Shown: positions 1-8,661 of the stretch, in pieces | How positions within the stretch are numbered: the first letter of the stretch is position 1 | How the letters are laid out: each line of letters begins with the position of its first letter | Virus record (IMG/VR): IMGVR_UViG_3300027833_001226 | Span: 1-34,105 of that record | Source of the DNA: a virus | Length of the DNA: 34,105 nucleotides | Direction: 5' to 3' (one strand) | Notes under the pieces: generated by a model | Database searches by the model: none | Seen by the model: the letters and a program-made list of their open reading frames with translations, nothing else | What the model was told of the DNA's origin: nothing | Translations under genes and position numbers: made by a program

Positions 1-30
1 GAAGACGAGGATGATGACGAAGACGAGTAA
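1..30 (+). CDS. C-terminal end of an acidic-tailed protein (partial)
   Basis: The window opens inside a reading frame whose last nine codons are all Asp or Glu, followed by TAA at 28-30. Only this acidic tail is visible, so the protein cannot be identified. Acidic C-terminal tails are common on phage DNA-metabolism and scaffold proteins, where they compete with nucleic acid for a binding site, but that is general knowledge and not evidence for this gene. It lies 19 bases before the inner-membrane spanin candidate. Confidence 0.55.
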   Translation, partial: EDEDDDEDE

Positions 31-49
31 GTCTTAGTCTAGTAATCTT

Positions 50-577
50 ATGCCTTCTTTCGTATATGTAGGAATGATTCTTTTAGCTCTGGGTGGTGCT
101 GGTGCATGGTACTATGACACCACTCAGACTAAGATCGAAACATTAACAGCGTACAATGCAACGCTGACCGCCAGTGTTGACAAACTTGAAGAAGTAAATA
201 TTCAAAATATAGCAACTATAGAACGTATGGAAGCTAACGTAGAACGTCAACGAGAACAATACAATCAACTTCAAGAAAACTTTAGTATGATTCGTTCTCA
301 GAACAATCAACTTAAAGAAAGATTAGGTAGGCATGATCTAGGAGCACTTGCTTCTGCCAAGCCAGCCTTAGTTCAAAGAGTTGTGAATAATGCAACAGGT
401 AAAGCAAATCGTTGTTTCGAATTGTTATCTAATGCACCGTTAACTGAAAAAGAAAGGAGCGCAAAGAATGGTAAAGCATTTAACAGCGAGTGCCCTTGGA
501 TTTATGATGATCTTGTCTCTAGTGGCGTGCTCGTCGAACCCAGTAGCACCCCCAGCGAAGATAATAACGCAAACTGA
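50..577 (+). CDS. Rz-like inner-membrane spanin (i-spanin) candidate
   Basis: The 175-residue product has one N-terminal membrane segment (about residues 4-20, FVYVGMILLALGGAGAWYY). A long polar helical stretch rich in Gln, Asn, Glu and Arg follows (about 25-95) and looks coiled-coil. The periplasmic C-terminal part holds two Cys residues (in NRCFEL and NSECPW). This is the topology of Rz-type i-spanins, which fuse inner and outer membranes in the last step of lysis of Gram-negative hosts. The decisive context is the next gene: a Pro-rich lipoprotein whose start lies inside this gene in another frame, as in lambda Rz/Rz1. No sequence-level family match is claimed. It could instead be another membrane-anchored coiled-coil protein. 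Confidence 0.72.
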   Translation: MPSFVYVGMILLALGGAGAWYYDTTQTKIETLTAYNATLTASVDKLEEVNIQNIATIERMEANVERQREQYNQLQENFSMIRSQNNQLKERLGRHDLGALASAKPALVQRVVNNATGKANRCFELLSNAPLTEKERSAKNGKAFNSECPWIYDDLVSSGVLVEPSSTPSEDNNAN

Positions 578-824
578 ATACGTAACACCCCCAAAACCTA
601 TAGTTCCTAATGTCGATACCCTATCGCTTCGGGATGTAGAATTTGTTGTTATAACCCCTGAAAATATAGACGAAGTATTTGAAAGTCTTAAAAACGATAA
701 AGTATTGTTTGCAATAACTGCAGATGGATATGAAAACATCGGTTTAAATCTTAGTGATGTAAGAGCATATATTCAGCAACAAAAAAGTATAATTATTATG
801 TATGAGAACGCCTTTGATGAATAA
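468..824 (+). CDS. Rz1-like outer-membrane lipoprotein spanin (o-spanin) candidate
   Basis: The 118-residue product begins with a charged N-terminus and hydrophobic stretch ending in a lipobox (LVAC, Cys21), so signal peptidase II processing and outer-membrane lipidation are expected. The mature N-terminus is Pro-rich (SSNPVAPPAK, TPPKPIVP), typical of Rz1. The gene starts 110 bases before the end of the i-spanin candidate, in a different frame, and extends about 250 bases past it: the overlapped spanin arrangement. A strong AAGGAG at 454-459 sits 8 bases before the ATG and supports independent initiation inside the upstream gene. The C-terminal half is longer than classical Rz1 and has no motif I recognise. 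Confidence 0.75.
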   Translation: MVKHLTASALGFMMILSLVACSSNPVAPPAKIITQTEYVTPPKPIVPNVDTLSLRDVEFVVITPENIDEVFESLKNDKVLFAITADGYENIGLNLSDVRAYIQQQKSIIIMYENAFDE

Positions 825-860
825 ATAGATATGAATATCATATTATGTAGAAATGTAGTG

Positions 861-893
861 ACCCTGTAATTGATATAAATTTCAGGGTTTTTT
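861..893 (+). terminator. Intrinsic terminator after the spanin pair
   Basis: ACCCTG (861-866) pairs with CAGGGT (883-888), and two further A-T pairs extend the stem beyond a T-T mismatch. The right arm runs directly into six T residues (888-893). It lies in the 97-base gap between the o-spanin and the coiled-coil membrane gene and probably ends the transcript of the spanin cassette. Confidence 0.75.
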
Positions 894-921
894 CTATTTA
901 TAACAAGGATTATAAAATCAA

Positions 922-1419
922 ATGGTAGAAAAGAATTTAAACTTAAGTACTGATGTCGCTTTAATTAAAAAAGACATTAAGCAAATCGAAAGATTCTTTG
1001 CGAAGTTTGACACAGCGCTAGAAACTATGGCCGAAGTGAGCCAAAAAGTTGCTGTTATGGATGCTATGGCTGAGAACACTGCTGAGAAGTTAGAGCAGTT
1101 AGAAGAGCGTATGGCTGAGCATAAAGCAGAAGATAAGGCACGAGCCGAAGTCCTACATCGTCGATTGGAAGCACAAAGAATTTCAGCAAGAAATGACCAC
1201 CAAGTACTAGCAGACGATACAAAGGTAGACCGTAAAAACCGCAATGCAGAAATAATGACTCAGCTTGGTAAAATGAATGGATCATTAGATATACGTTTAA
1301 GCAAAATAGATGACAAAATCAGTGTACTAGAATCATGGCGTTGGTACGTTATGGGTATTGGTGCTGGTCTAGTAGTGTTATTTGCGGAAATTAACTGGAG
1401 TATGTTAATTGGTGGTTGA
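922..1419 (+). CDS. Coiled-coil protein with C-terminal membrane anchor
   Basis: The 165-residue product is mainly charged helix with heptad-like spacing (about 10-135) and ends in a hydrophobic segment (about 142-160, YVMGIGAGLVVLFAEINW), leaving a very short tail. This is the topology of XhlA-type haemolysin-enhancing proteins and of some single-span phage membrane proteins, so a holin-accessory role beside the spanins is possible but unproven. A GGA-containing site (AAGGA, 905-909) precedes the start. The TGA stop (1417-1419) lies inside the -35 box of the primase promoter. Not recognised as a named family. Confidence 0.6.
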   Translation: MVEKNLNLSTDVALIKKDIKQIERFFAKFDTALETMAEVSQKVAVMDAMAENTAEKLEQLEERMAEHKAEDKARAEVLHRRLEAQRISARNDHQVLADDTKVDRKNRNAEIMTQLGKMNGSLDIRLSKIDDKISVLESWRWYVMGIGAGLVVLFAEINWSMLIGG

Positions 1420-1444
1420 CATACCGCCAATCTTAGTATATAAT
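1416..1444 (+). promoter_or_regulatory. Sigma70-type promoter for primase, with hairpin over the -35
   Basis: TTGACA (1416-1421), 17 bases, TATAAT (1439-1444). The -35 overlaps the TGA stop of the upstream gene (1417-1419). GGTGGT (1411-1416) can pair with ACCGCC (1423-1428, one G-T pair) around a 6-base loop, so the -35 box sits inside a small hairpin. It lies 96 bases before the primase start. Confidence 0.8.
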
Positions 1445-1478
1445 AAATCTATAATTTAAAAATACATGTAAATATATG

Positions 1479-1507
1479 TGTACAAACCACCGTTTGTGTG
1501 GTATAAT
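1479..1507 (+). promoter_or_regulatory. Possible second promoter in the primase leader
   Basis: TGTACA (1479-1484; four of six match TTGACA), 17 bases, TATAAT (1502-1507). CCAC (1487-1490) and GTGG (1498-1501) form a short inverted repeat just before the -10. Two copies of TACATGTAAA flank it (about 1463 and 1514). Weaker than the promoter at 1416; it may be an alternative start or part of an operator region. Confidence 0.4.
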
Positions 1508-1539
1508 GTACTTATACATGTAAACATTATGGATATAAT

Positions 1540-2547
1540 ATGGCTGAATTCATCGACATACAATACGCGCAACTGCTGTCTGGTCGTCTTGAACACTTTA
1601 AGATCAAACACACTAACCCGTATAAAATTAATTTTAGGTGCCCTATATGCGGTGACTCACAGAAGAGTCGCTCTAAGGCCCGTGGATGGCTTCTAGAAAG
1701 AGACAATAAGTTCTCCTATTATTGCCATAACTGTGGTGCTAGCCAAGGTTTTAACTTCTTCCTCAAGACCGTAGATCCTATGTTGTATAATGATTATATA
1801 GCAGAAAAGTTTGTAGCTAATACTACGGTTAAAGATACTGCTACTAAAGAAACAGACTTTAAAACAAAAGCACCGGTATTTAAAGTTGATCCACTCAAGA
1901 AACTAAAGAAAGTCAGCCAACTTAGCCACGACCATCCTATAAAAAGATATGTAACTAGCCGTCAGATTCCTCCACATCATCATTACAGAATGTTCTTTGC
2001 TCCTAAGTTTATGACTTGGATTAATGAAATCATTCCTAATAAGTTTGATCATGATAAGATCGGTAAAGATGAACCAAGACTTGTAATTCCTTTCTTAGAT
2101 GAAAAGGGTAAAGTGTTTGGTGTCTCTGCTCGTGGGTTTAATCCTAAAGGAATCAGATATATAACTATAATGTTTGAAGAAAGACCAAAAATCTTTGGCT
2201 TAGATAAAGTTAATCTTGATCATCCTTATTATATCGTTGAAGGTGCACTCGATAGTATGTTCCTTGAAAATGCTATTTCAATGAATGGCGCTGAAGGTAA
2301 CGGTAACTCAGCAAATGAAAATGCTATATACGTATTTGATGCTGAGCCACGTAATAAAGAAATCCATAAACGCATGGAACGTATAATCAAGAATGGTTAT
2401 AGAATTTGTATATGGCCTGATAATGTTCCAGGTAAAGATATTAATGACATGCATCTGCAAGGTGCTAATGTTGAAAAGCTAATCGAAGACAATACCCATA
2501 AAGGGCTACAAGCACAATTGAAATTTCAAGCGTGGAGAAAAACATGA
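1540..2547 (+). CDS. T4 gp61-like DNA primase
   Basis: Makes RNA primers for lagging-strand synthesis at the phage replication fork, working with a gp41-type helicase that is not in this window. The 335-residue length matches T4 gp61 (about 340). An N-terminal zinc ribbon is formed by CPICG (Cys34, Cys37) and CHNCG (Cys62, Cys65). A TOPRIM-like core follows: YIVEGALDSMF carries the catalytic-type Glu234, and YVFDAEP carries Asp267. It is the first gene behind a strong sigma70-type promoter, and its stop overlaps the DHFR start by 4 bases (ATGA at 2544), suggesting translational coupling. The family call rests on the motifs and on the T4-like gene context. Confidence 0.85.
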   Translation: MAEFIDIQYAQLLSGRLEHFKIKHTNPYKINFRCPICGDSQKSRSKARGWLLERDNKFSYYCHNCGASQGFNFFLKTVDPMLYNDYIAEKFVANTTVKDTATKETDFKTKAPVFKVDPLKKLKKVSQLSHDHPIKRYVTSRQIPPHHHYRMFFAPKFMTWINEIIPNKFDHDKIGKDEPRLVIPFLDEKGKVFGVSARGFNPKGIRYITIMFEERPKIFGLDKVNLDHPYYIVEGALDSMFLENAISMNGAEGNGNSANENAIYVFDAEPRNKEIHKRMERIIKNGYRICIWPDNVPGKDINDMHLQGANVEKLIEDNTHKGLQAQLKFQAWRKT

Positions 2548-3032
2548 TACGAGGAATACTTGCCCACGATAAAGAATGGGGAATAGGTAAAGACGGTGAT
2601 CTTCCTTGGCCAAAAAATGCCGAAGATCTAAAATGGTTTAAAGACTCTACAAAACATTCATCAGTTATTATGGGTCGTAAGACTTGGGATAGCTTACCAT
2701 TTAAACTACCAAACAGAACTAACATTGTTATCACTTCAAGCTTTGCTGAAGATATGAAAAGACAACCAGATCAAATCTTTAACGTACAGTTTAAACAACA
2801 AATTGTAAATTTAAACTATGAAATGCCAATATGGATTATTGGTGGTGCAACAATTATTGAACAATGCCTTGACATTATAGACGAACTATGGTTAAATGAA
2901 GTAGAAGGTAGTTATGATTGTGATACGTTTTTAGACAAGGAAGTAATTACAAATCAGTTTTACGCTGCTGCAACAGAGCATAAATCTTTTGGAACAATCA
3001 CAAAATGGAAATTAAATGAAAAATTATCATAG
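2544..3032 (+). CDS. folA: Dihydrofolate reductase
   Basis: Reduces dihydrofolate to tetrahydrofolate with NADPH, restoring the folate that thymidylate synthase oxidises. The 162-residue product has the family order: MIRGILAHDKEWGIGKDGDLPWP at the N-terminus, the substrate-binding acid in AEDLKWFK (Asp28), the NADPH motif IMGRKTWDSLP, and IIGGATIIEQ before the C-terminal strands. I chose ATG 2544 over the in-frame ATG at 2532 because GGAG (2534-2537) then has proper spacing, DHFRs normally begin as MI..I.A, and the start overlaps the primase stop as ATGA. It overlaps the next gene, thyA, by 17 bases, so the two are probably co-translated. Confidence 0.93.
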   Translation: MIRGILAHDKEWGIGKDGDLPWPKNAEDLKWFKDSTKHSSVIMGRKTWDSLPFKLPNRTNIVITSSFAEDMKRQPDQIFNVQFKQQIVNLNYEMPIWIIGGATIIEQCLDIIDELWLNEVEGSYDCDTFLDKEVITNQFYAAATEHKSFGTITKWKLNEKLS

Positions 3033-3918
3033 ACTGCTTATGAACATACTAGAAACTGGGCAAGATGTAGAAGATCGCACAGGTACTGGTACAAAATCAA
3101 TTTTTGGTGCTCAGATGAGATTCAATCTACAAGATGGATTTCCTGCAGTCACTACAAAAAAATTAGCTTGGAAATCGGTTGTTGCTGAGCTATTATGGTT
3201 TCTCGAAGGGAGTACAGACGAACGACGTCTTGCTGAACTTACATATGGTAAAGATAGATCAGCTTTAGTTGACAAGGGTACTATATGGACTGCGAATGCT
3301 GATAAACAGGGAGTAGCGCTAGGCTATGATAATACTCCAACTAAAAAGGAGTTAGGACCTGTTTATGGGCATCAGTGGAGATCATTCGGAAAAATTGGTG
3401 ATTACTTTCCTGGAATTGCTGAGAGTACTGATCAAATCAAATGGTTAGTAAACGAAATTAAAACTAATCCAAATAGCCGTAGATTAATTCTAAGTGCATG
3501 GAATCCAAACCAAATAGATAAAATGGCTTTACCGCCTTGCCACACTATGGCACAGTTCAAGGTATATAACGGCGCACTAAGTTGCCAAATGTACCAGAGG
3601 TCAGCAGATGCATTCTTAGGGGTACCCTTTAATATCGCCTCATATGCTCTATTAACTCATCTTATAGCCAACGAGTGTGGTCTTATAGTGGGTGATTTCG
3701 TACATACGTTTGGTGACGCTCATATCTACAACGATCATATAGATCAAGTCTATCGGCTATTAGAACGAAGCCACTATCCGCTGCCAACTTTAGAGATCAA
3801 TCCTGACTTTAAGTTATTACTTGAAAAAGGTGAGCAATATAAATTTGATGATATTGTTTCTTTTCAGTTGACAAACTATTTACATCATGATACAATAAAA
3901 GCTAAGATGGCAGTATAA
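3016..3918 (+). CDS. thyA: Thymidylate synthase
   Basis: Methylates dUMP to dTMP using 5,10-methylene-tetrahydrofolate and releases dihydrofolate, which the adjacent DHFR recycles. The 300-residue product shows DRTGTGT near residue 20, the nucleophile in PPCHT (Cys175), the phosphate-binding SRRLILSAWNP (Arg155-156), QRSADAFLGVPFNIASYALL and the C-terminal dUMP-binding HIYNDH. It is about 36 residues longer than E. coli ThyA (264), largely from an insertion around residues 75-112, as in other phage enzymes. No tail residues appear to be missing (ends KAKMAV, close to the usual C-terminal ..AV). The overlap with DHFR recalls the T4 frd-td order. Confidence 0.96.
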   Translation: MKNYHRLLMNILETGQDVEDRTGTGTKSIFGAQMRFNLQDGFPAVTTKKLAWKSVVAELLWFLEGSTDERRLAELTYGKDRSALVDKGTIWTANADKQGVALGYDNTPTKKELGPVYGHQWRSFGKIGDYFPGIAESTDQIKWLVNEIKTNPNSRRLILSAWNPNQIDKMALPPCHTMAQFKVYNGALSCQMYQRSADAFLGVPFNIASYALLTHLIANECGLIVGDFVHTFGDAHIYNDHIDQVYRLLERSHYPLPTLEINPDFKLLLEKGEQYKFDDIVSFQLTNYLHHDTIKAKMAV

Positions 3919-3921
3919 ATA
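3914..3921 (+). promoter_or_regulatory. T4-type late promoter box
   Basis: A perfect TATAAATA (3914-3921) overlaps the thyA stop (TAA, 3916-3918) and lies 38 bases before the nrdA ATG. T4 late promoters are this octamer recognised by gp55. No hairpin separates it from nrdA. A chance match in A+T-rich DNA cannot be excluded, and a late promoter in front of a nucleotide-metabolism gene would be unexpected. Confidence 0.45.
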
Positions 3922-3958
3922 GTTTACCAGCTCAAAGTATATTATAAAAGGAATAAGA

Positions 3959-6265
3959 ATGATACAAGTTATCCAAGTGACAAAACGTGATGGGTCAAAG
4001 GAGCCATTAGACGTAGAAAAATTACACAAGGTAGTTTTTCACGCCTGCGACAACATTACCGGCGTGTCGCCATCAGAAGTTGAAATCAAAAGTCAGATTC
4101 AGTTTTTCTCTGGAATTACATCAAAAGAAATTCAAGAGACACTCATTAAAGCAGCAGCTGATCTTATCAGTGAAGAAACTCCAAATTACCAAAATGTTGG
4201 TGGCAGGCTGATTAACTATGGTCTTCGTAAAGAAGTCTATAATGGTTATGAACCAATTGCTGTAAAGGCTTTAGTTGAAAAGAATATTGACCGTGGTTTC
4301 TACGATCCTGAATTGTTATCATATTACACCGATGAAGAGTGGGATAAAATCGATGGATTTGTTAAACACGAACGTGATGAAAACTTAACCTATGTTGCTA
4401 TGGAACAACTACGTGGTAAGTATCTTTGTCAAAATAGAGTAACAGGCGAGATATTTGAAACACCTCAAATGTGTTATATTCTTATTGCTGCAACATTGTT
4501 TAATGAGTATCCATCAGAAACAAGAATGCAGTATGTAAAGGATTATTACGATGCTATTTCTCTACACGATATTAGTTTGCCAACTCCTGTTATGGCCGGT
4601 GTTCGTACGCCGCAACGTCAATTCAGTAGTTGTGTTCTTATTGAAACTGGCGATTCTCTCGACAGCATTAACGCTACTGCATCTGCCGTTGTAAAGTATG
4701 TAAGCCAAAAAGCTGGCATCGGTATTGGTGGTGGTTCAATTCGAGCAATTGGTACTCCTATTCGTAAAGGTGATGCATATCACACAGGTGTTATTCCTTT
4801 TTATAAGCACTTCCAATCTGCTATTAAATCTTGTTCACAAGGTGGTGTACGCGGTGGTGCTGGTACAATCTATTATCCTATCTGGCACTTCGAAGCAGAA
4901 GATCTTCTTGTATTAAAAAATAATAAAGGTACCGAAGATAACCGTGTACGTCATATGGATTATGGTGTACAGTTTAATAAGTTGATGTACGAACGTTTGA
5001 TTACTGGTGGCAATATCACATTGTTTTCTCCAAGTGATGTTCCTGGTTTATATGAATCATTCTATGCAGACCAAGCAAAATTCCGTGAGTTGTATGAAAC
5101 AGCAGAACGTAATACACGTCTTCGTAAAAAGACTATTCCTGCATCTCAATTATTCTCTGCATTTATGGAAGAGCGTAAAAACACAGGTCGTATCTATTTG
5201 CAAAATGTTGATAATGCAAACGATCATGGATCATTCTTACCAGAATTAGCTCCTATCCGTCAATCAAATCTTTGTGCTGAGATTGATTTGCCAACTAAAC
5301 CTCTCAATGATATTAATGATCCTGAAGGTGAGATTAGTCTTTGTACTTTAAGCGCAATCAACTGGGGTAATGTTCGCTGCACTTCAGACTTTAAGAAAGC
5401 TTGTGATCTTGCAGTTCGTGGTTTAGATGCGTTGCTAAGTTACCAAAACTATCCTATTGTTGCTGCACAACTATCCACAGAGAAGCGCAGACCTATTGGA
5501 GTAGGCATTATTAACTTTGCTTATTGGATGGCAAAGCATGATTTATCTTATCAGGATATCACTCCAGAGGGCCTAGAGTTAATCGATGAGTACGCCGAAG
5601 CTTGGGCTTATTATCTTACTAAAGCTTCTGCTGATCTAGCAGTTGAAATGGGTACCATCTCAGGAATTAATGAAACTAAATACGGTCAAGGCATTACACC
5701 TAACCAGACATATAAGAAAGATCTTGATGAATTAGTTAAGCATAAAGAACGTCAAGACTGGAAAGGTTTACGAAAGCAACTTAAAGCAACAGGTATTCGT
5801 AACTCTACACTAATGGCTCTTATGCCATCTGAAACATCAGCTCAAATTGCAAACGCTACAAACGGTATTGAACCACCTCGTTCACTTATTTCTGTTAAGC
5901 AATCTAAGCACGGTGTTCTTAAGCAAGTAGTTCCTGAGTACAGACGTTTAAAGAATAAATATGATTTACTGTGGGATCAAAAGTCTCCTGAAGGTTACTT
6001 AAAGATTATGGCCGTATTGCAAAAGTATATCGATCAAGGTATCTCTGTTAATACAAGCTACAATCCAGTATTCTTCGAAGATGAAAAGATTCCTATGAGT
6101 GTTTTGCTACAACACTTGCTTATGTTCTATAAGTATGGTGGCAAGCAACTTTATTACTTCAATACTTTTGACGGTCAAGGCGAACTTGATACAGATAAAA
6201 TGACTGAAGCGCCTTTAGCACAAGGCGAAGTAGATGATGACGATTGTGAGTCTTGTAAAATTTAA
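3959..6265 (+). CDS. nrdA: Ribonucleoside-diphosphate reductase class Ia, alpha subunit
   Basis: Catalytic large subunit that reduces ribonucleoside diphosphates to deoxy forms, with NrdB supplying the tyrosyl radical. The 768-residue length is normal. Residues 1-95 form an ATP-cone (VTKRDGSKEPLDVEKLH), the allosteric activity site. The active-site set falls on the same numbers as in E. coli: Cys225 (SSCVLIE), Asn437-Cys439-Glu441 (NLCAEIDLP) and Cys462. The radical-path Tyr pair lies in KQLYYFNT, and a CxxC pair (CESC, Cys763 and Cys766) at the C-terminus accepts electrons from a glutaredoxin; a phage glutaredoxin is encoded at 20581. AAGGAATAAGA precedes the ATG. The acidic run DDDD just before the CxxC is a notable detail. 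Confidence 0.97.
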   Translation: MIQVIQVTKRDGSKEPLDVEKLHKVVFHACDNITGVSPSEVEIKSQIQFFSGITSKEIQETLIKAAADLISEETPNYQNVGGRLINYGLRKEVYNGYEPIAVKALVEKNIDRGFYDPELLSYYTDEEWDKIDGFVKHERDENLTYVAMEQLRGKYLCQNRVTGEIFETPQMCYILIAATLFNEYPSETRMQYVKDYYDAISLHDISLPTPVMAGVRTPQRQFSSCVLIETGDSLDSINATASAVVKYVSQKAGIGIGGGSIRAIGTPIRKGDAYHTGVIPFYKHFQSAIKSCSQGGVRGGAGTIYYPIWHFEAEDLLVLKNNKGTEDNRVRHMDYGVQFNKLMYERLITGGNITLFSPSDVPGLYESFYADQAKFRELYETAERNTRLRKKTIPASQLFSAFMEERKNTGRIYLQNVDNANDHGSFLPELAPIRQSNLCAEIDLPTKPLNDINDPEGEISLCTLSAINWGNVRCTSDFKKACDLAVRGLDALLSYQNYPIVAAQLSTEKRRPIGVGIINFAYWMAKHDLSYQDITPEGLELIDEYAEAWAYYLTKASADLAVEMGTISGINETKYGQGITPNQTYKKDLDELVKHKERQDWKGLRKQLKATGIRNSTLMALMPSETSAQIANATNGIEPPRSLISVKQSKHGVLKQVVPEYRRLKNKYDLLWDQKSPEGYLKIMAVLQKYIDQGISVNTSYNPVFFEDEKIPMSVLLQHLLMFYKYGGKQLYYFNTFDGQGELDTDKMTEAPLAQGEVDDDDCESCKI

Positions 6266-6284
6266 TTAGTTAACAAAATAAGTA

Positions 6285-6312
6285 TTGACATTACTCTAAT
6301 ATATGTTAATAT
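6285..6312 (+). promoter_or_regulatory. Putative promoter for nrdB
   Basis: TTGACA (6285-6290) with TAATAT (6307-6312) at 16 bases, or the looser TATATA at 6310 further downstream. The -35 is perfect but the -10 is ambiguous. It lies in the only sizeable gap (81 bases) between nrdA and nrdB, so nrdB and the ALA synthase behind it may have their own start. Confidence 0.55.
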
Positions 6313-6346
6313 ATAACAATAAGTAATATGTGCAAAGGAAATATAA

Positions 6347-7474
6347 ATGAGCGTTTTTGACTCAAACAACCGCGTCGACCATACTTCAGTTTCGTCTTTT
6401 CTAGACCCAACAGGTGGGCCAACAATTCAACGGTACGATACACTAAAATATAAGCAATTCGATCAGTTGACAGATAAGCAGTTGGGGTTCTTTTGGCGCC
6501 CTGAAGAAGTAGATATCTATCAAGATGCAAAAGACTTTAAGTCATTAACTGAACATGAACAACATATCTTTACTTCTAATTTGAAACGACAGATTTTGTT
6601 AGACAGTGTTCAAGGTCGTGCACCTGCAGAAGCGTTTGGTTCTATTGTTTCTTTGCCTGAGCTTGAGAACTGGATTATTACTTGGACATTTTCAGAAACA
6701 ATTCATAGTCGTTCTTACACTCATATTATTCGCAACATCTATTCAAATCCGTCTAAGATCTTTGATGAAATGCTTAACGTTAAAGAGATTGTAGATTGTG
6801 CAGATTCTATCTCAGGTTATTACGATGATTTAATTGAGATGGCAGGTTATTATAATCTTTTGGGTGTTGGTACACATACTGTTAATGGTAAGAAAGTTGT
6901 AGTAGATCTATATCAATTAAAGAAAATGTTATATCTCACACTGATGAGCGTTAACATTCTTGAAGGTGTTCGCTTCTATGTTTCGTTTGCATGCTCTTGG
7001 GCATTCGCTGAATTGAAGAAGATGGAAGGTAATGCTAAAATTATTAAGCTTATTGCTCGTGATGAAAACCTTCACCTTGCCTCTACTCAAATGATGCTAA
7101 AATTGCTTAAGCAAGAAGATAAAGACTTTGAGAAAATTGCACAAGAAACAGAAGCTGAATGTATTCAAATGTTTGTAGATGCAGTAGATCAAGAAAAAGA
7201 ATGGGCTAACTATCTGTTTAAAGATGGCTCAATGATTGGTCTTAATGCTGAATTGCTACATCAGTATATTGAGTTTATTGCTACTCGTCGTATGACTAAT
7301 GTAAAACTTCAATCACCATATAGCATTAAGAACAACCCGTTACCTTGGACACAAAAGTGGATCTCTGGAGCTGATGTGCAAGTTGCACCACAAGAAACAG
7401 AAATTACATCTTATGTACAAGGTGGAACAAAACAGGATGTTGATAAAAATACATTCACTGGATTCAGTCTGTGA
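6347..7474 (+). CDS. nrdB: Ribonucleoside-diphosphate reductase class Ia, beta subunit
   Basis: Di-iron, tyrosyl-radical subunit of the phage RNR. All metal ligands and the radical Tyr are present, each exactly two positions after its E. coli counterpart: Asp86 (QILLDS), Glu117 and His120 and Tyr124 (SETIHSRSY), Glu206 (NILEGV), Glu240 and His243 (RDENLH). It is therefore predicted to be an active class Ia beta subunit needing iron and oxygen. Length 375 is normal. AAAGGAA precedes the ATG. Its stop overlaps the next gene in the sequence TGATG (7472-7476), which ties ALA synthase translation to NrdB. Confidence 0.96.
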   Translation: MSVFDSNNRVDHTSVSSFLDPTGGPTIQRYDTLKYKQFDQLTDKQLGFFWRPEEVDIYQDAKDFKSLTEHEQHIFTSNLKRQILLDSVQGRAPAEAFGSIVSLPELENWIITWTFSETIHSRSYTHIIRNIYSNPSKIFDEMLNVKEIVDCADSISGYYDDLIEMAGYYNLLGVGTHTVNGKKVVVDLYQLKKMLYLTLMSVNILEGVRFYVSFACSWAFAELKKMEGNAKIIKLIARDENLHLASTQMMLKLLKQEDKDFEKIAQETEAECIQMFVDAVDQEKEWANYLFKDGSMIGLNAELLHQYIEFIATRRMTNVKLQSPYSIKNNPLPWTQKWISGADVQVAPQETEITSYVQGGTKQDVDKNTFTGFSL

Positions 7475-8661
7475 TGTACGATGAATACTTTGATCAAAAA
7501 ATAGAAGAATTTAAAGATGATGGTAGATACAGAGTATTCAATGATATTCTTAGAGAGCGGGGAGACTTTCCTCGCTCAATTTGGTATGGAAAGTACGCAC
7601 CAAAAAATATAGTTAACTGGTGTTCAAATGATTATCTTGGTATGGGACAAAACACACACGTAGTAAGTGCTATGCATAGTGCTTTAGACCAAACAGGATC
7701 TGGTTCTGGTGGTACTCGCAACATCGGTGGTAATACTCATTATCATGTCACATTAGAAAAAGAATTGGCTAACTTACATCAAAAACAATCTGCCTTATTA
7801 TTCACGAGTGCATATGTTGCTAATGAATGGTCTCTTATAGGATTAAGTAAAATTGTTCCTAATATTTGTTTTGTTTCTGATAGTAAAAATCATGCCTCAT
7901 TAATTGTTGGTATGTCACATAGTCGTGCTGCTAAAAAGGTCTTTGAACATAATAACCTAGATGATCTAGAAGTACAACTCAAGGCAGCAATAAAAGAAAA
8001 ACATATTCCTTGTATTGTATTTGAATCTGTTTATTCTATGGATGGCGATATCAGTCCAATGGAAGCTATATGTGATCTTGCAGATAAATATAACGCATTG
8101 ACATATATTGACGAAGTTCATGCTGTTGGTCTATACGGAGAAACAGGTGGTGGCTACTGCCAAAAGCTAGGCTTATCACATAGGGTAGATATTTTAAATG
8201 GCACACTCGGAAAAGCATTCGGGGTACAAGGCGGGTATGTTGTTGGGAATACTAATATTATTGATGCTATTAGGTGTGTTGCTAGTGGGTTTATATTCAC
8301 TACATCAACCAGTCCAGTCATTTGTGCTGGAGCCTTGGCATCCATCAGATATCTCCGTGACAATCCTGCCCTAAGAGAAGAGCACCAGAAAAAAGCAAAA
8401 CAATTAAAAGAAATGTTAATAGACGCAGATATACCAATACATGAAAACTCGTGTACTCATATCGTGCCTGTAATGGTTAACGACGCATTTAAATGCAAGG
8501 AAGCCAGTGATCGCCTTCTAAATGAGTTTGGGATTTATATACAACCTATAAATAGCCCGACAGTCCCGCAAGGTACTGAAAGATTGCGAATCGCACCAAC
8601 GCCGTATCATGATGAAGTTATGATGATACAATTAATTGAAGCGTTGAAGAAAATATTATAA
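7474..8661 (+). CDS. hemA: 5-aminolevulinate synthase (Shemin pathway)
   Basis: PLP enzyme that condenses glycine with succinyl-CoA to 5-aminolevulinate, the first step of haem and other tetrapyrroles in Alphaproteobacteria. The 395-residue product matches ALAS and not its relatives BioF or Kbl at the specificity segment GTRNIGG (Thr81-Arg82-Asn83, equivalent to Thr83-Asn85 of Rhodobacter ALAS). Other landmarks: RYRVF near the N-terminus, [18 protein letters not shown] (His140), YIDEVHAVG (Asp213, His216), the PLP lysine in GTLGKAFG (Lys247), and [11 protein letters not shown]. No Cys-Pro haem-regulatory motif is seen. ATG 7474 is chosen over GTG 7471, giving a TGATG overlap with nrdB; no strong ribosome site is visible, so translation probably depends on coupling. 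Phage hemA is rare; all catalytic residues look intact. Confidence 0.9.
   Translation: MYDEYFDQKIEEFKDDGRYRVFNDILRERGDFPRSIWYGKYAPKNIVNWCSNDYLGMGQNTHVVSAMHSALDQTGSGSGGTRNIGGNTHYHVTLEKELANLHQKQSALLFTSAYVANEWSLIGLSKIVPNICFVSDSKNHASLIVGMSHSRAAKKVFEHNNLDDLEVQLKAAIKEKHIPCIVFESVYSMDGDISPMEAICDLADKYNALTYIDEVHAVGLYGETGGGYCQKLGLSHRVDILNGTLGKAFGVQGGYVVGNTNIIDAIRCVASGFIFTTSTSPVICAGALASIRYLRDNPALREEHQKKAKQLKEMLIDADIPIHENSCTHIVPVMVNDAFKCKEASDRLLNEFGIYIQPINSPTVPQGTERLRIAPTPYHDEVMMIQLIEALKKIL

Noticed and set aside
895-902. TATTTATA, a late box on the minus strand
   Set aside because: No minus-strand gene lies in its path.
440-1285. Minus-strand open frames over the spanin and coiled-coil genes
   Set aside because: They lie opposite well-supported + strand genes, lack ribosome sites and show no family features; same for all other minus-strand frames in the window.
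1478-1696. + strand frame overlapping the start of the primase
   Set aside because: It runs in another frame across the promoter and zinc-ribbon coding region; the primase frame is clearly the real one.
8547-8554. TATAAATA inside the ALAS gene
   Set aside because: It codes the conserved QPIN segment, so the match is explained by the protein sequence; too far from the next start to be convincing.
7471-8661. GTG start three bases before the ALAS ATG
   Set aside because: The ATG at 7474 makes the TGATG overlap and needs no rare start; the extra residue adds nothing.
7474-8661. Calling the PLP enzyme 8-amino-7-oxononanoate synthase or KBL
   Set aside because: The Thr-Arg-Asn-Ile segment and the GTERLR end match ALAS; BioF and Kbl have different residues there.
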